A DNA stretch of 64,000 nucleotides from VRUE01 sp963762205 (GCA_963762205.1 CAVXJZ010000004.1:1-64000), one strand, 5' to 3'. Shown: positions 43,689-52,999, counted from the first letter of the stretch. The notes: generated from the letters alone by a model not told the origin. Numbers and translations: made by a program.

Positions 43689-45371
43689 TGCTCTCCCGGG
43701 CGGCGGCAATCGAGGCGATCGCGGGGCGGCGGTTCGAGGTCGTCGTGATCGGCGGCGGCATCACCGGCGCCGGCGTCGCCCTGGACGCCGCCTCGCGCGG
43801 CTACTCGGTGGCGCTGCTGGAGCGCGGCGACTACGCCGTCGGCACCTCGAGCCGCTCCTCGAAGATGGTCCACGGCGGGCTTCGCTACCTGCAGAACCTC
43901 GACCTCGGCCTCGTCCGCGAGGCCTTGCTCGAGCGCCAGCTGATGGTGCAGCTGGCTCCCCACCTGGTCTACCCGACGCCCTTCGTCGTCCCCTCCTTCG
44001 CCGATGAGCGCCGCGACCGCAAACTCGGGATCGGCCTCAACATGTACGACGTGATGGCGACCACGCGGGTCGGCCGCAGCCGCCGCGAGATGCGCGCCTC
44101 CAAGGAGGAGGACGAGGACTTCTACTGGTCGCCGGACCGGCACCGGACGATCGACCGCGACGAGCTGCTCGAGCTGGTGCCCTCGCTGGCGCGACGCGAC
44201 CCCAATGACGCCTACCTCTTCTACGACTGCCAGACCGACGACGTGCGGCTGGTGCTGACCGATCCTCGGCGAGGCCGAGCGCTTCGGCGCCGTGATGCTG
44301 AACGGCGCCGAGGTGATCGATGTGCTCTCCGACGGCGGGCGGGCCGCCGGCGTCGCGGTGGTCGAGGCCGAGTCGGGCGAGCGCTTCGAGGTCGAGGCGG
44401 AGAGCGTCGTCAACGCCACCGGCGTCTTTGCCGACGGCATCCGCCCCGAGGAGGTGGTCGAGGAGGAGGACGTGCCGCGGATCAAGCCGAGCCGCGGCAC
44501 GCACCTGCTGATCGACCGCGACGACCTCTCGACGGGGTCGGCCGCCTGCATCGTCCCGGCGGGCGAGGGGCGGGCGATCTTCGCCCTGCCCTGGTACGGG
44601 CGCACGCTGGTCGGCACCACCGACAACGACTACGAGGGCGACATCCGCCATCCGCACCCGGGCGAGGAGGACGTCGAGTACCTGCTCGACGCGATCAACG
44701 AGTTCTTCGAGGTCGAGATCGGCGCCGCCGACCTGGTCGGCGCCTACGCCGGCGTGCGGCCGCTGATCGCGACCGGCGACCCGAAGAAGTCGGTCGACAT
44801 CTCGCGCAGGGCAGAGCTCTACGAGACCTCGTCGGGGATGCTGACGATCACCGGCGGCAAGCTCACCACCTGGCGTCGGATGGCGAAGCAGACGGTCGAC
44901 CGGCTGGTCGAGCGGGAGGGGCGCGAGGCGCCCTGCCACACGACCGAGATCCCGCTCGGGATGCCGGTCCGGCCGGAGGACCTCGAGGCGCCGGACGGGG
45001 TCGGCGATGAGGCGCTCGCGCAGCTCGCGTTCCGCTATGGGCACGCGGCGCGGACGGTGCTGGGGATCGCCGGTGAGGACGCGAAGCTGGCGGCGCCGAT
45101 CGTCGAGGGGCGCCCCGACCTGCTCGCCGAGGCGGTTCTGGCGGCGCGGCTCGAGCAGGCGCGCACGGTCGCCGACGTGCTGCTGCGACGCACCCGCCTC
45201 GGGCTGCTTGCCGCGCCGCGGCTGCGCGACGCGGACGCCGTCCGCCCGGTCGCCGAGGCGATGGGCGCTGAGCTCGGCTGGTCGCGGCGGCAGGTCCGGC
45301 GCGAGGCGGAGGCGTGGCCTGCCGCGGTCGCCGAGGCGGGCACCGATCCGGCCGCCTCGCCGAGCGAATAA
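43688..45371 (+). CDS. glpD: Glycerol-3-phosphate dehydrogenase, FAD-dependent (frameshifted)
   Basis: About 560 residues, the normal length. N-terminal FAD motif FEVVVIGGGITGAGVALDAA, then RGDYAVGTSSRSSKMVHGGLRYL (the GTSSRSSKLVHGGLRYL signature of the family), RGTHLLIDRDDL, FALPWYGRTLVGTTDNDYEG, and TGGKLTTWRRMA. The C-terminal domain is present. It oxidises sn-glycerol 3-phosphate to dihydroxyacetone phosphate at the membrane and passes electrons to quinone. An extra G near 44261 breaks the frame; removing it gives VLTILGEAERFGAVMLNGAE. Confidence 0.9.
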
Positions 45372-45374
45372 CCT
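45369..45374 (+). promoter_or_regulatory. -10 box TAACCT, leaderless-type promoter
   Basis: TAACCT 7 bases before ATG 45382, overlapping the glpD stop codon (TAA). Confidence 0.35.
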
Positions 45375-45381
45375 GCGGCAC

Positions 45382-46302
45382 ATGAACAAGGCCGAACTCG
45401 AGTCCAAGCACCTGTCCGAGCTGCACGCGCTCGCCGTCGAGGCGGGCGTCGAGCGCTACCGAATGCTGCCCCGCGCCGAGCTGATCGAGAAGCTCGCCGA
45501 CGGCGGAGGCGGTGGTTCCAAAAGCCGCGGGGGAGGCGGCGGAGGGAGTGCGCGCGAGTCGCGCGGCGGCGAGCGCCAGAGCCGCGGCGGCCGTGGCCGT
45601 CAGTCCCGCGGCGGGCGCGGCCGGCAGTCGGGCGGAGGCGGCGACCGTCAGTCGGGCGGAGGCGGCGACCGTCAGTCCCGCGGCGGGCGCGAGCGTCAAT
45701 CTCGAGGTGGAGGCGAACGCCGCTCGGGCGGAGGTGGCGGGCGCGAGGGCCGCAGCCGGGATGCGGGGGACCGCGAGCGGCCCGAGTCGCCGCAGGCGCC
45801 GCCCGCCTCGGGTGGCGAGGGTGGCGCGGCGAAGCCACGCCGGCGCCGCCGGCGCCGCTTCCGCAAGGGCGGCAGGTCGGTCCGTGCCGGCGAGCTGATC
45901 CTCGCCGCGCCGGGCGGCCAGTCGATCGTCTACGGCGAGAGCCGCCAGAGCTGCACGGCGCTGCTGCGCGAGCTGGCGGCCGAGCTCTCCGGCGGCAGGG
46001 GCCCGGACCCGATCGCCCTGCTCATCGACCCAGGACCCGAGGAGCTGGCCGACTGGAAGCGCGAGGCGCCGAAGGCGGAGATCGTCTCCGCCGGCCAGGA
46101 CCGCCATGCCGGGGACGCACTCGCCCAGGCGGCGCGCCGGGCCGAGGCGGGCGAGGCGGTGATCCTGCTGATCGACTCGGTAAGCCGGCTGGCGGAGTCC
46201 TTCGGCTCCAACGTCGCCAAGGACCTGCTCGCCGACGGCCGTGCCGCGGGTGGATCCGGCACGCTGACGGTGGTCGCCGCGGTCGAGCGCGCGGGCGCCT
46301 AG
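45382..46302 (+). CDS. Truncated Rho-like paralogue lacking Walker A
   Basis: 306 residues. Residues 1-38 match the Rho N-terminal helical domain (MNKAELESKHLSELHALAVE, LPRAELIEKLA). Residues ~45-150 are Arg/Gly/Ser repeats (GGGDRQSGGGGDRQSRGG) and an Arg run (RRRRRRRF). The rest aligns by eye with the Rho RecA core: LIDPGPEELADWKREAPKAE (Rho LLIDERPEEVTEM), AEAGEAVILLIDSVSRLAES (Rho VIILLDSITRLAR), SGTLTVVAAVERAGA (Rho GGSLTIIATALIDTG). The P-loop position reads APGGQSIVYGESRQSCTALL instead of PPKAGKTxLL, and no cold-shock RNA domain or C-terminal third is present. Not expected to hydrolyse ATP; may be an RNA-binding or Rho-modulating protein. Confidence 0.72.
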   Translation: MNKAELESKHLSELHALAVEAGVERYRMLPRAELIEKLADGGGGGSKSRGGGGGGSARESRGGERQSRGGRGRQSRGGRGRQSGGGGDRQSGGGGDRQSRGGRERQSRGGGERRSGGGGGREGRSRDAGDRERPESPQAPPASGGEGGAAKPRRRRRRRFRKGGRSVRAGELILAAPGGQSIVYGESRQSCTALLRELAAELSGGRGPDPIALLIDPGPEELADWKREAPKAEIVSAGQDRHAGDALAQAARRAEAGEAVILLIDSVSRLAESFGSNVAKDLLADGRAAGGSGTLTVVAAVERAGA

Positions 46303-46312
46303 CGCAGCGCGG

Positions 46313-46780
46313 CTAACGCCGGTAGGCGATGCGGCGCCAGGAGGGCTCCTTGGAGAGCTCGATCAGCTCCTGGCTGCGATCCGGCTGCACGTAGCCGAAG
46401 GTCTGGCTGCGCTCGTCGAAGACGATGTCGAGCTCACCCTCCTTGACGCGCTGGTCGAGCCAGGCGCCGCGGAAGACGAGGCGCCGCAGCCAGTGCACGA
46501 GGCTGCGGTTGGCGGGGCCGACCAGCTCCTCCCAGTTCTCGTTGATGTGTTCGCCGAGGCGGGAGCTGGGCTCGGCGATCTCGCCGCTGACGGCGAGGTC
46601 GAGGAGGTCGTCGAGCTCCTCCTGGCTGAGCCCCTGGGAAACGAAGCCGAGTTTGACGGCGGCCTGCTCGACCCGCTGGCCGAAGTCCTCCTCGTTGAAG
46701 GCGAAGCGGAGCTCTCCGTACTCGAGCACGTAGTCGGAGCCAGACTCGTAGTTCCCTCGGCGGGTCGTCTTCTTATCCAT
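46313..46780 (-). CDS. Hypothetical protein
   Basis: 155 residues from ATG 46780 (MDKKTTRRGNYESGSDYVLE). Charged and soluble, with likely mixed alpha/beta structure (YGELRFAFNEEDFGQRVEQA, LSQEELDDLLDLAVSGEIAE, LVHWLRRLVFRGAWLDQRVK, ELDIVFDERSQTFGYVQPDR). No known family recognised. Convergent with the Rho-like gene. A 22-codon ORF upstream overlaps its start by 8 bases. An in-frame start at 46807 is less likely. Confidence 0.6.
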   Translation of the reverse strand: MDKKTTRRGNYESGSDYVLEYGELRFAFNEEDFGQRVEQAAVKLGFVSQGLSQEELDDLLDLAVSGEIAEPSSRLGEHINENWEELVGPANRSLVHWLRRLVFRGAWLDQRVKEGELDIVFDERSQTFGYVQPDRSQELIELSKEPSWRRIAYRR

Positions 46781-46841
46781 GAGTTGAAGCCACTGCTGCT
46801 CTCGCAAGCCCGGCGAGAACGATGAAGATCATGCCGATCAT
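46773..46841 (-). CDS. Possible 22-residue hydrophobic leader peptide
   Basis: ORF MIGMIFIVLAGLARAAVAST-HG whose TAA overlaps the ATG of the downstream gene (ATGGATAA). One hydrophobic segment. Could be a real coupled small protein or chance. Confidence 0.25.
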   Translation of the reverse strand: MIGMIFIVLAGLARAAVASTHG

Positions 46842-46933
46842 CGTAGCTCCGTGCCTGCCCAGGGCGTGCCTGAACGAGGGTTTGCACTCGGCAGGGGGGG
46901 TGAGCCGCCGATTGAGCCTCCATTAGGTGCTCA

Positions 46934-47302
46934 ATGGACGGCTCGCCGCCAGCGAGAAGGTTCGGAGGGTTGCCGACGGTCGAAATCGGAGGGCTCGGCG
47001 TGCCGGTCGCCATCGGCCCCCGGGCCCGCTTGCTCGGCCTGGCGCTGCTCGACCGCGAGCAGGCCGGCCCGGGCCTGCTGATCCCGCGCTGCGCGAGCGT
47101 CCACACCTTCGGGATGCGTTTCGCGCTCGACCTCGTCTTCGTCGACCGCCGCGGCCGTCCGCTGGCGATCCACCGGCGCGTGGGCCGGCGGCGGGTGGTC
47201 GCCGTGAGCGGGGCCGGCGCCGTCCTCGAGCTGCCGTCGCCCGCTGAGAGCGAGGAGTTCGTCGGCGGAGGGGGAGAGTCCGTCGATCTCCCGCCTGGGT
47301 AG
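46934..47302 (+). CDS. DUF192 family protein
   Basis: 122 residues. DUF192 core: RARLLGLALLDREQAGPGLL, ASVHTFGMRFALDLVFVDRR, GRPLAIHRRVGRRR. Small beta-barrel of unknown function, often near secretion/pilus genes in Actinobacteria, as here (it lies 6 bases before the response regulator gene). No signal peptide seen in this copy. The alternative start at 46980 would leave the domain intact. Confidence 0.8.
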   Translation: MDGSPPARRFGGLPTVEIGGLGVPVAIGPRARLLGLALLDREQAGPGLLIPRCASVHTFGMRFALDLVFVDRRGRPLAIHRRVGRRRVVAVSGAGAVLELPSPAESEEFVGGGGESVDLPPG

Positions 47303-47308
47303 CGGACG

Positions 47309-48022
47309 ATGCTGCCGGAGAGAGAAGAGATCGCCCAGATCGTCGTCTGCGAGGACGACCCGGCGACCCTCGAGCTGCTCTGCGAGCACCTCGCCGCGGA
47401 CCGCTTCGGGGCCCTGCCCGCGCCGAGCGCCTCCGATGCCCTGCGGCTCTGCCGCTACAAGCACCCCGACCTCCTGCTCCTCGACCTCGCCCTCCCCGAC
47501 GCATCCGGGCTCGACGTGCTGCGGGAAATCCGCCAGGGCGACGGAGTCGACGCCCGCTTCGACCCGAGGCTGCCGGTGATCGTCCTCAGCGGTCGCGGCG
47601 CCGACGCCGAGCGGGTCCGCGGCCTCGAGTTCGGGGCGGACGATTACCTGGTCAAGCCGTTTCACTACCCGGAGCTACGCGCGCGCGTCAACGCGGTCCT
47701 GCGCAGGCGGGCCGGGCGACACGATGGGCCTCGCCGCGTCGGCGACCTGGTCGTCGACCCGGCCCGGCGCAGGGTCCAGGTGGAGGGTCGGGACGTGGCT
47801 CTCTCCAACAAGGAGTTCTCGCTGCTCGGCGTGCTCGTCTCCGACCCCGTCCGGGTCTTCACCAAGCAGGAGCTGCTGGAAGACGTCTGGGGGTTCCGCA
47901 CGACGGCGCGGACGCGCACGCTCGACTCGCACGCGAGCCGCCTGCGCCGCAAACTCGACCCGGCGCACAGCCGTTTCGTGATCAACTGCTGGGGCGTCGG
48001 ATACCGGTTGGTCGACGGGTGA
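47309..48022 (+). CDS. OmpR-family response regulator
   Basis: 237 residues. Receiver domain: acidic pair EDD (~16-18), phospho-acceptor Asp in LLLLDLALPDASG (~60), Ser/Thr switch VIVLSGRGAD, Lys in DDYLVKPFHYPEL. The C-terminal winged-helix domain has the Trans_reg_C pattern (LSNKEFSLLGVLVSDPVRVF, TLDSHASRLRRKL, GVGYRLVDG). Binds DNA as a dimer when phosphorylated. Its stop overlaps the kinase gene (GTGA), and Tad genes follow, so it probably controls this operon. Confidence 0.9.
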   Translation: MLPEREEIAQIVVCEDDPATLELLCEHLAADRFGALPAPSASDALRLCRYKHPDLLLLDLALPDASGLDVLREIRQGDGVDARFDPRLPVIVLSGRGADAERVRGLEFGADDYLVKPFHYPELRARVNAVLRRRAGRHDGPRRVGDLVVDPARRRVQVEGRDVALSNKEFSLLGVLVSDPVRVFTKQELLEDVWGFRTTARTRTLDSHASRLRRKLDPAHSRFVINCWGVGYRLVDG

Positions 48023-48819
48023 CCGGGATCGACCAGGCGTTCGTCGGCTGGGCGACCGCGGGGACCCTGCTCGCGGTCACAGCGGGCCTGTTGCTGCGGA
48101 CCGGTCGCCGGCGGACGGCGATCAACGAGGCGCTGCACGAGCTGCGGCGGCCGCTTCAGGCCCTGGCGCTCGCCGGCGGCGCCCCCGAAAGAGGCGGCGT
48201 GGTCGAGAGCTCGACCAGGCTCGCCTCCGCGGCGCTGGAGCGGCTCGATCGCGAGGTCAACGGCGGCGGCGAGCCGGTCCGGACCGCCGAGCGGGCCGAT
48301 CGGGTGCGTTGCGAAGCGGCGCTGCGCTCGGCGGTCGGCCGCTGGCGCGCCAGGGTGGCGATGGCGGGCGGCTCGCTGGAGCTGCGCTGGCGTGCGGGGG
48401 AGGCGGTGGTGATCGGCGAGAGGGCGGCGCTCGAGCAGGCGGTCGACAACCTGATCGTCAACGCGATCGAGCACGGCGGGCCCGAGATACTCGTCGAGGC
48501 CCGCCGGCGCGGCCCGAGCCTGGTCATCTCGGTCGCCGACTCGGGTCGCCGCCCGGCCGGAGACGACAATCGGCCCGGCGCGATCGGCGACGCCGGCCGG
48601 CCCGGCGCGGTCGGCCACGACGGCTCGCGCCGGTCGATGGCGGCCGTCGCCCGGATGACGGGGAGACGGCGCCACGGTCACGGCCTCGCGGTCGTGCGCC
48701 GAATCGCGGCAGGGCACCGGGGGCGCTTCGTCCTGCGCAGGACGGGCGCCGGCGCATGCGCCGTACTCGAGCTGCCGCTGGCCGCCGACCGCGCCCCGCT
48801 GCCCGATGCCGCGGCATGA
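48019..48819 (+). CDS. Sensor histidine kinase, minimal
   Basis: 266 residues, GTG 48019. One N-terminal helix (WATAGTLLAVTAGLLL), then the phospho-His box NEALHELRRPLQALAL, N-box LEQAVDNLIVNAIEHGGPEI, G1 box VISVADSGRRP, and G2 box RRRHGHGLAVVRRIAAGHRG. No extracellular sensor domain, so it must sense through the membrane, cytosol or a partner. A low-complexity insert (RPGAIGDAGRPGAVGHDGSR) lies between G1 and G2. Partner of the preceding regulator. Confidence 0.85.
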   Translation: MTGIDQAFVGWATAGTLLAVTAGLLLRTGRRRTAINEALHELRRPLQALALAGGAPERGGVVESSTRLASAALERLDREVNGGGEPVRTAERADRVRCEAALRSAVGRWRARVAMAGGSLELRWRAGEAVVIGERAALEQAVDNLIVNAIEHGGPEILVEARRRGPSLVISVADSGRRPAGDDNRPGAIGDAGRPGAVGHDGSRRSMAAVARMTGRRRHGHGLAVVRRIAAGHRGRFVLRRTGAGACAVLELPLAADRAPLPDAAA

Positions 48820-49463
48820 GCCGTAGGGCCAGGGCGGCGAGCTTCCTCGCCCTGGCGCTCTTCGCTGCGGCCGCCGGCGCCGCGATCGTCGCCGGCTACG
48901 GGTCCAGCGTCGCTCGGGGCTACGGCCCGCTGCGCCGTGTCGTCGTGGTCGAGGCCGACCTGCCGCCCGGCACTCCGATCGGGCCGAGGCAGGTCGGCTC
49001 GCGCCTCGGCGTGCGCCGGGTGCCGGCGCGCTTCGTCCCCGCCGGCGCCCTCTCGGTTCCCGCCGACGCCCTCGGCCTGGTCCCCCAGGGCCCGGCCCCG
49101 GCCGGCTCCTACCTGCTCGCAGCCCAGCTGCGGCCGCCGCGCCGCCCGTCCCGGCCGGGCCTCGGCGGCCACCGGCGCCCGGTCGAGATCGCCGTCAGCG
49201 GCGCCGACGCGCTGCTCGCCCTCGGCCGCGCCGAGCGCGGCAGGGTGGATGTCGTCGTCACCAGCGAACCCGCCGGCCCCGGCCCCGGCCGCACCTACGT
49301 CGCCGCCGCGGCCGTGCCGCTGCTGGCGCTCGGCCCCGGCGCCGACGGCCCCGGCCCCGGGGGGACCTCGGCGGCGACCCTGGGCCTGACCCGGCGCCAG
49401 GCGCTGCGCCTGATCGCGGCCGAGAGCTTCGCTCGCAAGCTGACCCTGGTTCCGGTGAGGTAG
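48816..49463 (+). CDS. CpaB/RcpC-like SAF-domain protein (Tad system)
   Basis: 215 residues, ATG 48816 (ATGA overlap with the kinase). N-terminal anchor helix ASFLALALFAAAAGAAIVAG, then SAF-type region VVVVEADLPPGTPIGPRQVG, VPARFVPAGALSVPADALGL and PAGSYLLAAQLRPP, as in the CpaB/RcpC pilus-assembly proteins. Exported, anchored; likely contributes to the assembly platform of the Tad machine. Short for the family. Confidence 0.72.
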   Translation: MSRRARAASFLALALFAAAAGAAIVAGYGSSVARGYGPLRRVVVVEADLPPGTPIGPRQVGSRLGVRRVPARFVPAGALSVPADALGLVPQGPAPAGSYLLAAQLRPPRRPSRPGLGGHRRPVEIAVSGADALLALGRAERGRVDVVVTSEPAGPGPGRTYVAAAAVPLLALGPGADGPGPGGTSAATLGLTRRQALRLIAAESFARKLTLVPVR

Positions 49464-49465
49464 CG

Positions 49466-50554
49466 GTGGGGGCGAGGCAGCGACACATAGAGGAGCTGGC
49501 CGCCTCGTTGCGGGCCGAGCTGATCGAGCGCCGCCGGACGGCGGCAGCGGCCGCCCGCTCCCAGCCCGGCCTCGTGGACGGGGTCGCCGCCCTGGTCGCA
49601 GAGAGGGCTGCTCTGCTCGGGGAGGAGGACCGCGAGGCGCTGGCGGCGCGAATAGTCCGTGACACGATCGGGCTCGGCCCGCTCGAGGACCTGCTCGCCG
49701 ATCCGCTGGTCGAGGAGGTGATGGTCAACGGCCCCGGCCGCGTCTACGTCGAGCGCGCCGGCAGGATCGAGCCGACCTCGGTCTCGTTCGCCGACGAGGA
49801 CGAGCTGCGCAACGCCGTCGAGCGCATTCTCTCGCCACTCGGGCGCCGGATAGACGAGCTCAGCCCGATGGTCGACGCGAGGCTGGCGGACGGTTCGCGC
49901 GTCAACGTGGTGATCCCGCCATTGTCGATTGACGGCCCCGTCCTCTCGATCCGGCGCTTCGGCGCCCGCCGGCCGGGACCCGAGGAACTGGTCGAGCTGG
50001 GAACGCTGAGCCGCTCTCAGCGGGACCTGCTCGAGGCCTCGGTGGGCGAGCGGCGCAGCGTCCTGATCAGCGGTGGCACCGGGTCCGGGAAGACGACGCT
50101 GCTCAACGCCATCTCCGGCTTCATCGCCGCCGGTGAGAGGGTGGTGACGATCGAGGACGCCGCCGAGCTGCGCCTCCGGCAGCCCCATGTGGTGCGGCTG
50201 GAGAGCCGCCCCGCGAGTGTCGAGGGCAGGGGCGAGGTGACGATTCGGGACCTGCTGCGCAACGCGCTGAGGATGCGGCCCGACCGGATCGTGATCGGCG
50301 AGGTGCGGGGAGCCGAGGCGCTCGACCTGCTGACCGCGCTCAACACCGGCCACGACGGCGCCCTATCGACCGTGCACGCGAACTCGCCCGCCGACGCCCT
50401 GGCGAGGATCGAGACCCTCGCCCTGATGGCGGGCGTGGGGCTTCCCCACGATGCGATCGCCGAGCAGGCGCGGCGCGGCCTCGATCTCGTCGTGCAGATC
50501 GAGCGGCGAGCCGACGGATCGCGCCGCGTCGCCGAGATCGCCGAGGTGGGCTGA
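49466..50554 (+). CDS. Tad/CpaF-family secretion ATPase
   Basis: 362 residues. Type II/IV secretion ATPase: N-terminal DTIGLGPLEDLLADPLVEEV-MVNG, Walker A ISGGTGSGKTTLLNAI (~residue 205), Asp box TIEDAAELRL, Walker B RPDRIVIGEVRG, and His box GHDGALSTVHANSP. Powers assembly of Flp-type pili or competence-like structures at the inner membrane. GTG start. The operon continues with two TadB/TadC-like proteins. Confidence 0.9.
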   Translation: MGARQRHIEELAASLRAELIERRRTAAAAARSQPGLVDGVAALVAERAALLGEEDREALAARIVRDTIGLGPLEDLLADPLVEEVMVNGPGRVYVERAGRIEPTSVSFADEDELRNAVERILSPLGRRIDELSPMVDARLADGSRVNVVIPPLSIDGPVLSIRRFGARRPGPEELVELGTLSRSQRDLLEASVGERRSVLISGGTGSGKTTLLNAISGFIAAGERVVTIEDAAELRLRQPHVVRLESRPASVEGRGEVTIRDLLRNALRMRPDRIVIGEVRGAEALDLLTALNTGHDGALSTVHANSPADALARIETLALMAGVGLPHDAIAEQARRGLDLVVQIERRADGSRRVAEIAEVG

Positions 50555-50574
50555 TCGGCACGGGCGCCGGACCG

Positions 50575-51411
50575 GTGGCGGTGCTGCTCGGCGCGGGCGC
50601 CGGCGGGCTGCTCGCCCTCGGCGCCCGCGAGGCCGTTCTCGCCAGCCCGGCGGCGCTCGAGTGGCTGCGCCGGGCGCTCGAGCCCCTCGCAAGGGCCGGT
50701 CGCGAGGGGTACTCGCCGTCGATCCCGGAGCGCCGCAGGCTCGCAGCCCTCGGCGCCGGCGTGACGGTCCTCTGCGGCTGGTTCGTGGGAGGGCCACCGG
50801 TCGCCCTGCCGCTGGCGGTCGCCGGCCCCGGCGTCGCCGCCTGGGCGATCTCGAGCCGCCGCGGCCGCTACCGCTCGGCCGTCGAGCGGGCGCTGCCGGC
50901 GGTGGCCACGGCGCTCGCCGACTCGTTGACCGCCGGGCGCACCCTGCGCGCCTCGATCCCCGCCGCGGCGACCTCCCTCGACGGGCCGCCGGCGGTCGAG
51001 CTCGCGCGGCTCGGCGCCGAGCTCGACACCGGCTCCCCGACCGCGGAGGCGATCGAGGGCTGGCGCAGGCGGATGCGCTCGACCCGGGTCGACTCGTTCG
51101 CCGCCGCGGTCCTCAGCCAGCGGCTCTCGGGCGGCGACCTCGCCGGGCTGCTGCGCCGCTTCGCCGCCGGCGCCGCGGAGCGGGACCGGGTCGCCGAGGA
51201 TGCCCACGCCGCCACGGCCCAGGCTCGCTTCACCGGGTTGCTGGTCGTCGCGATGCCGAGCGGCGGAGCGGTGTTCGCCGAGCTGCTCGAGCCGGGCTTT
51301 CTGGTCGGCGTGGTCCGCGCGCCGGCATCGGCGGTCCTGCTCGGCCTCGCCGCGGCGCTGCAGGTTGCCGGCTTCCTCGCGATCAGGCGACTCTCGAGGG
51401 TGGCCGAGTGA
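50575..51411 (+). CDS. TadB-like type II secretion F-domain protein
   Basis: 278 residues. Two N-terminal helices around residues 1-25 and 55-85, the cytosolic T2SSF helical domain (LPAVATALADSLTAGRTLRA, ELARLGAELDTGSPTAEAIE, FAAAVLSQRLSGGDLAGLLR), and C-terminal helices (GLLVVAMPSGGAVFAELL, VLLGLAAALQVAGFLAI). Inner-membrane platform of the Tad machine with TadC. Overlaps the TadC start by 4 bases. Confidence 0.82.
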   Translation: MAVLLGAGAGGLLALGAREAVLASPAALEWLRRALEPLARAGREGYSPSIPERRRLAALGAGVTVLCGWFVGGPPVALPLAVAGPGVAAWAISSRRGRYRSAVERALPAVATALADSLTAGRTLRASIPAAATSLDGPPAVELARLGAELDTGSPTAEAIEGWRRRMRSTRVDSFAAAVLSQRLSGGDLAGLLRRFAAGAAERDRVAEDAHAATAQARFTGLLVVAMPSGGAVFAELLEPGFLVGVVRAPASAVLLGLAAALQVAGFLAIRRLSRVAE

Positions 51412-52065
51412 AGGCCGGCCGGATCAGTGGCGACAGGTCGGGCGAGGCCCTCGTTGCGCGTCTGCTCTGCTCGGCGGTTGGGGCGATCGCCGCCCTGCTC
51501 GCCGCCCCGGCTGCCCCCGGCAGGCTCTCATGGCTTGTCGCGCTGTTCCTGCCCGCGGCCGGCTTCCTGCTTCCGGACGCCCTGCGGGCAAGGCGGGAGC
51601 GCCGGCGTCTGCGGGCGCTGGTCGCGGCGCTTCCCGACGCCCTCGACCTGCTCGCCGTCGGCGCCGCCGCCGGCCGCAGCCCCGCGGCGGCCTTCGCGGA
51701 GATCGCCGCGGCCGGCGGCGGGCCGCTCGCCCGTGAGCTCGCGGTCACGGTCGCCGAGCTCGACTGTGGGCGGCCCCTGGCGGAGGCGCTCACCGGGCTG
51801 CGCGAACGCGTCCCCGGCGGCGAGGTCGCCGCCCTCTGCGCCGCGGTGGAGCGCTCGCGGCGCTTCGGCTCGCCCCTCGCCGAGCAGCTGCGCCGCCAGT
51901 CGAGCGCCCTGCGACGCGATCAGCGCCGCGCGGTCGAGGAGCGCGCCGCCCGCGCCGCCCCGAAGATCCAGCTCGTCGTCGCGCTCGTCCTCGTACCCTC
52001 GGTCCTGCTGATGATCGCCGCCGGCCTGATCGCAAACGCGGACGGTGCTGCTCCAGGGCTTCTAG
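51408..52065 (+). CDS. TadC-like type II secretion F-domain protein (frameshift at end)
   Basis: About 218 residues from GTG 51408. Helices AVGAIAALLAAPAAP and WLVALFLPAAGFLLPDAL, T2SSF domain (LVAALPDALDLLAVGAAAGR, FAEIAAAGGGPLARELAVTV, AAVERSRRFGSPLAEQLRRQ), last helix LVVALVLVPSVLLMIAAGLI. In the present frame the ORF continues to 52265 through the antisense of the next gene. An extra G near 52043 is suspected; without it the end is NADVLLQGF and TAG at 52063-52065, as expected for TadC. Confidence 0.78.
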
Positions 52066-52095
52066 CCGGCGCTCGCGAGGGCAGGGCGACGGGCG

Positions 52096-52981
52096 TTACT
52101 CCAGCGCCTCCTCGCGGAGCCGCCTCGCGACCGCCGCGGCGGCCTCCCGAATGCGGTCCAGCTCGGCCGCCCTCTTCTTGTGCCCGTGGATGTAGCAGCA
52201 GAGGCTGCCGCCGACCAGCTCGAAGGCGAACTTGTCCGGCGCGTCGTCGGTCATCCAGACGATGAAGGTGGGGGAGAAGAGCCGGCGGACCCAGTTCGCG
52301 TCCTGCTCCTTGCTGACGAATATCTCGTACTTCCGGTCGAGCGCCTCGCTCTCCAGCTTGACCCGCTCTTTGGAGCGACGGAAGACGTCCTCGAACTTCT
52401 CCAGCGCCCGCAGCCCGAACTTGCGCTGAGCGTAGAGCTCGGGGATGAACCCGGCGCACTCGGGGACGTCGACCAGGCCCAGGGTGTAGCGGTAGTAGTT
52501 CGTCTGCCGGTTGCCGTCGCTGTCGGTGCTCTCCTCCTCGTAGGTGTAGAGCGCGAGCACACCGTCGACTCCGTCGGCGAGCGGTCCCGAGAGGGTCCGC
52601 TCCGCGTAGCGGTCGTCCCCCTTGCGCAGCAGGGGAGTCGCACCGGGCAGGGGCGCCCTGCCGCCCAGCGTCAGGCCGATGGCCGGCGGCGTAGTGGACG
52701 AAGAAGGCATCCTCCGCCCGCGAGTCGGCGATCGCGAAGACGCCGATCAGCCCGAGCACGAGGAGGGCCGCCGCCGCGGCTCCGCCGAGCGGGGCGCTCT
52801 CGAAGAAGATCCCCGCGGCGGCACCGGCGGCGACCATCAGGGCGCCGATGATCACCCAGGTCGAGGCCTGGCCCAGGAGGCGGCGGAAGTGGTAGCCGCG
52901 CAGGTCGTCGGCGTCGTCGGGCGCGGCCGGGGGAGGGGGCTGTGGGGGCGCTGCGGTCGTCTCGGGCGCCTCGTCGCTCAT
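52096..52981 (-). CDS. Hypothetical membrane protein (frameshifted)
   Basis: About 294 residues from ATG 52981. Pro-rich acidic N-terminus (APETTAAPPQPPPPAAPDD), two helices (TWVIIGALMVAAGAAAGIFF, AAAAALLVLGLIGVFAIA), then a soluble domain with ERTLSGPLADGVDGVLALYT, YEEESTDSDGNRQTNYYRYT, LEKFEDVFRRSKERVKLESE. It resembles DUF3137-like membrane proteins only loosely. An extra base near 52688 breaks the frame (should read FVHYAAAIGLTLGG). Divergent from mraZ; palindrome B lies directly before its start. Confidence 0.65.
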
Positions 52982-52999
52982 CGCCCGAAGCTATCCGAT

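Noticed and set aside
45595..45730. CRISPR-like array of short repeats
   Set aside because: The repeats encode an Arg/Gly/Ser low-complexity stretch in frame; no regular spacers.
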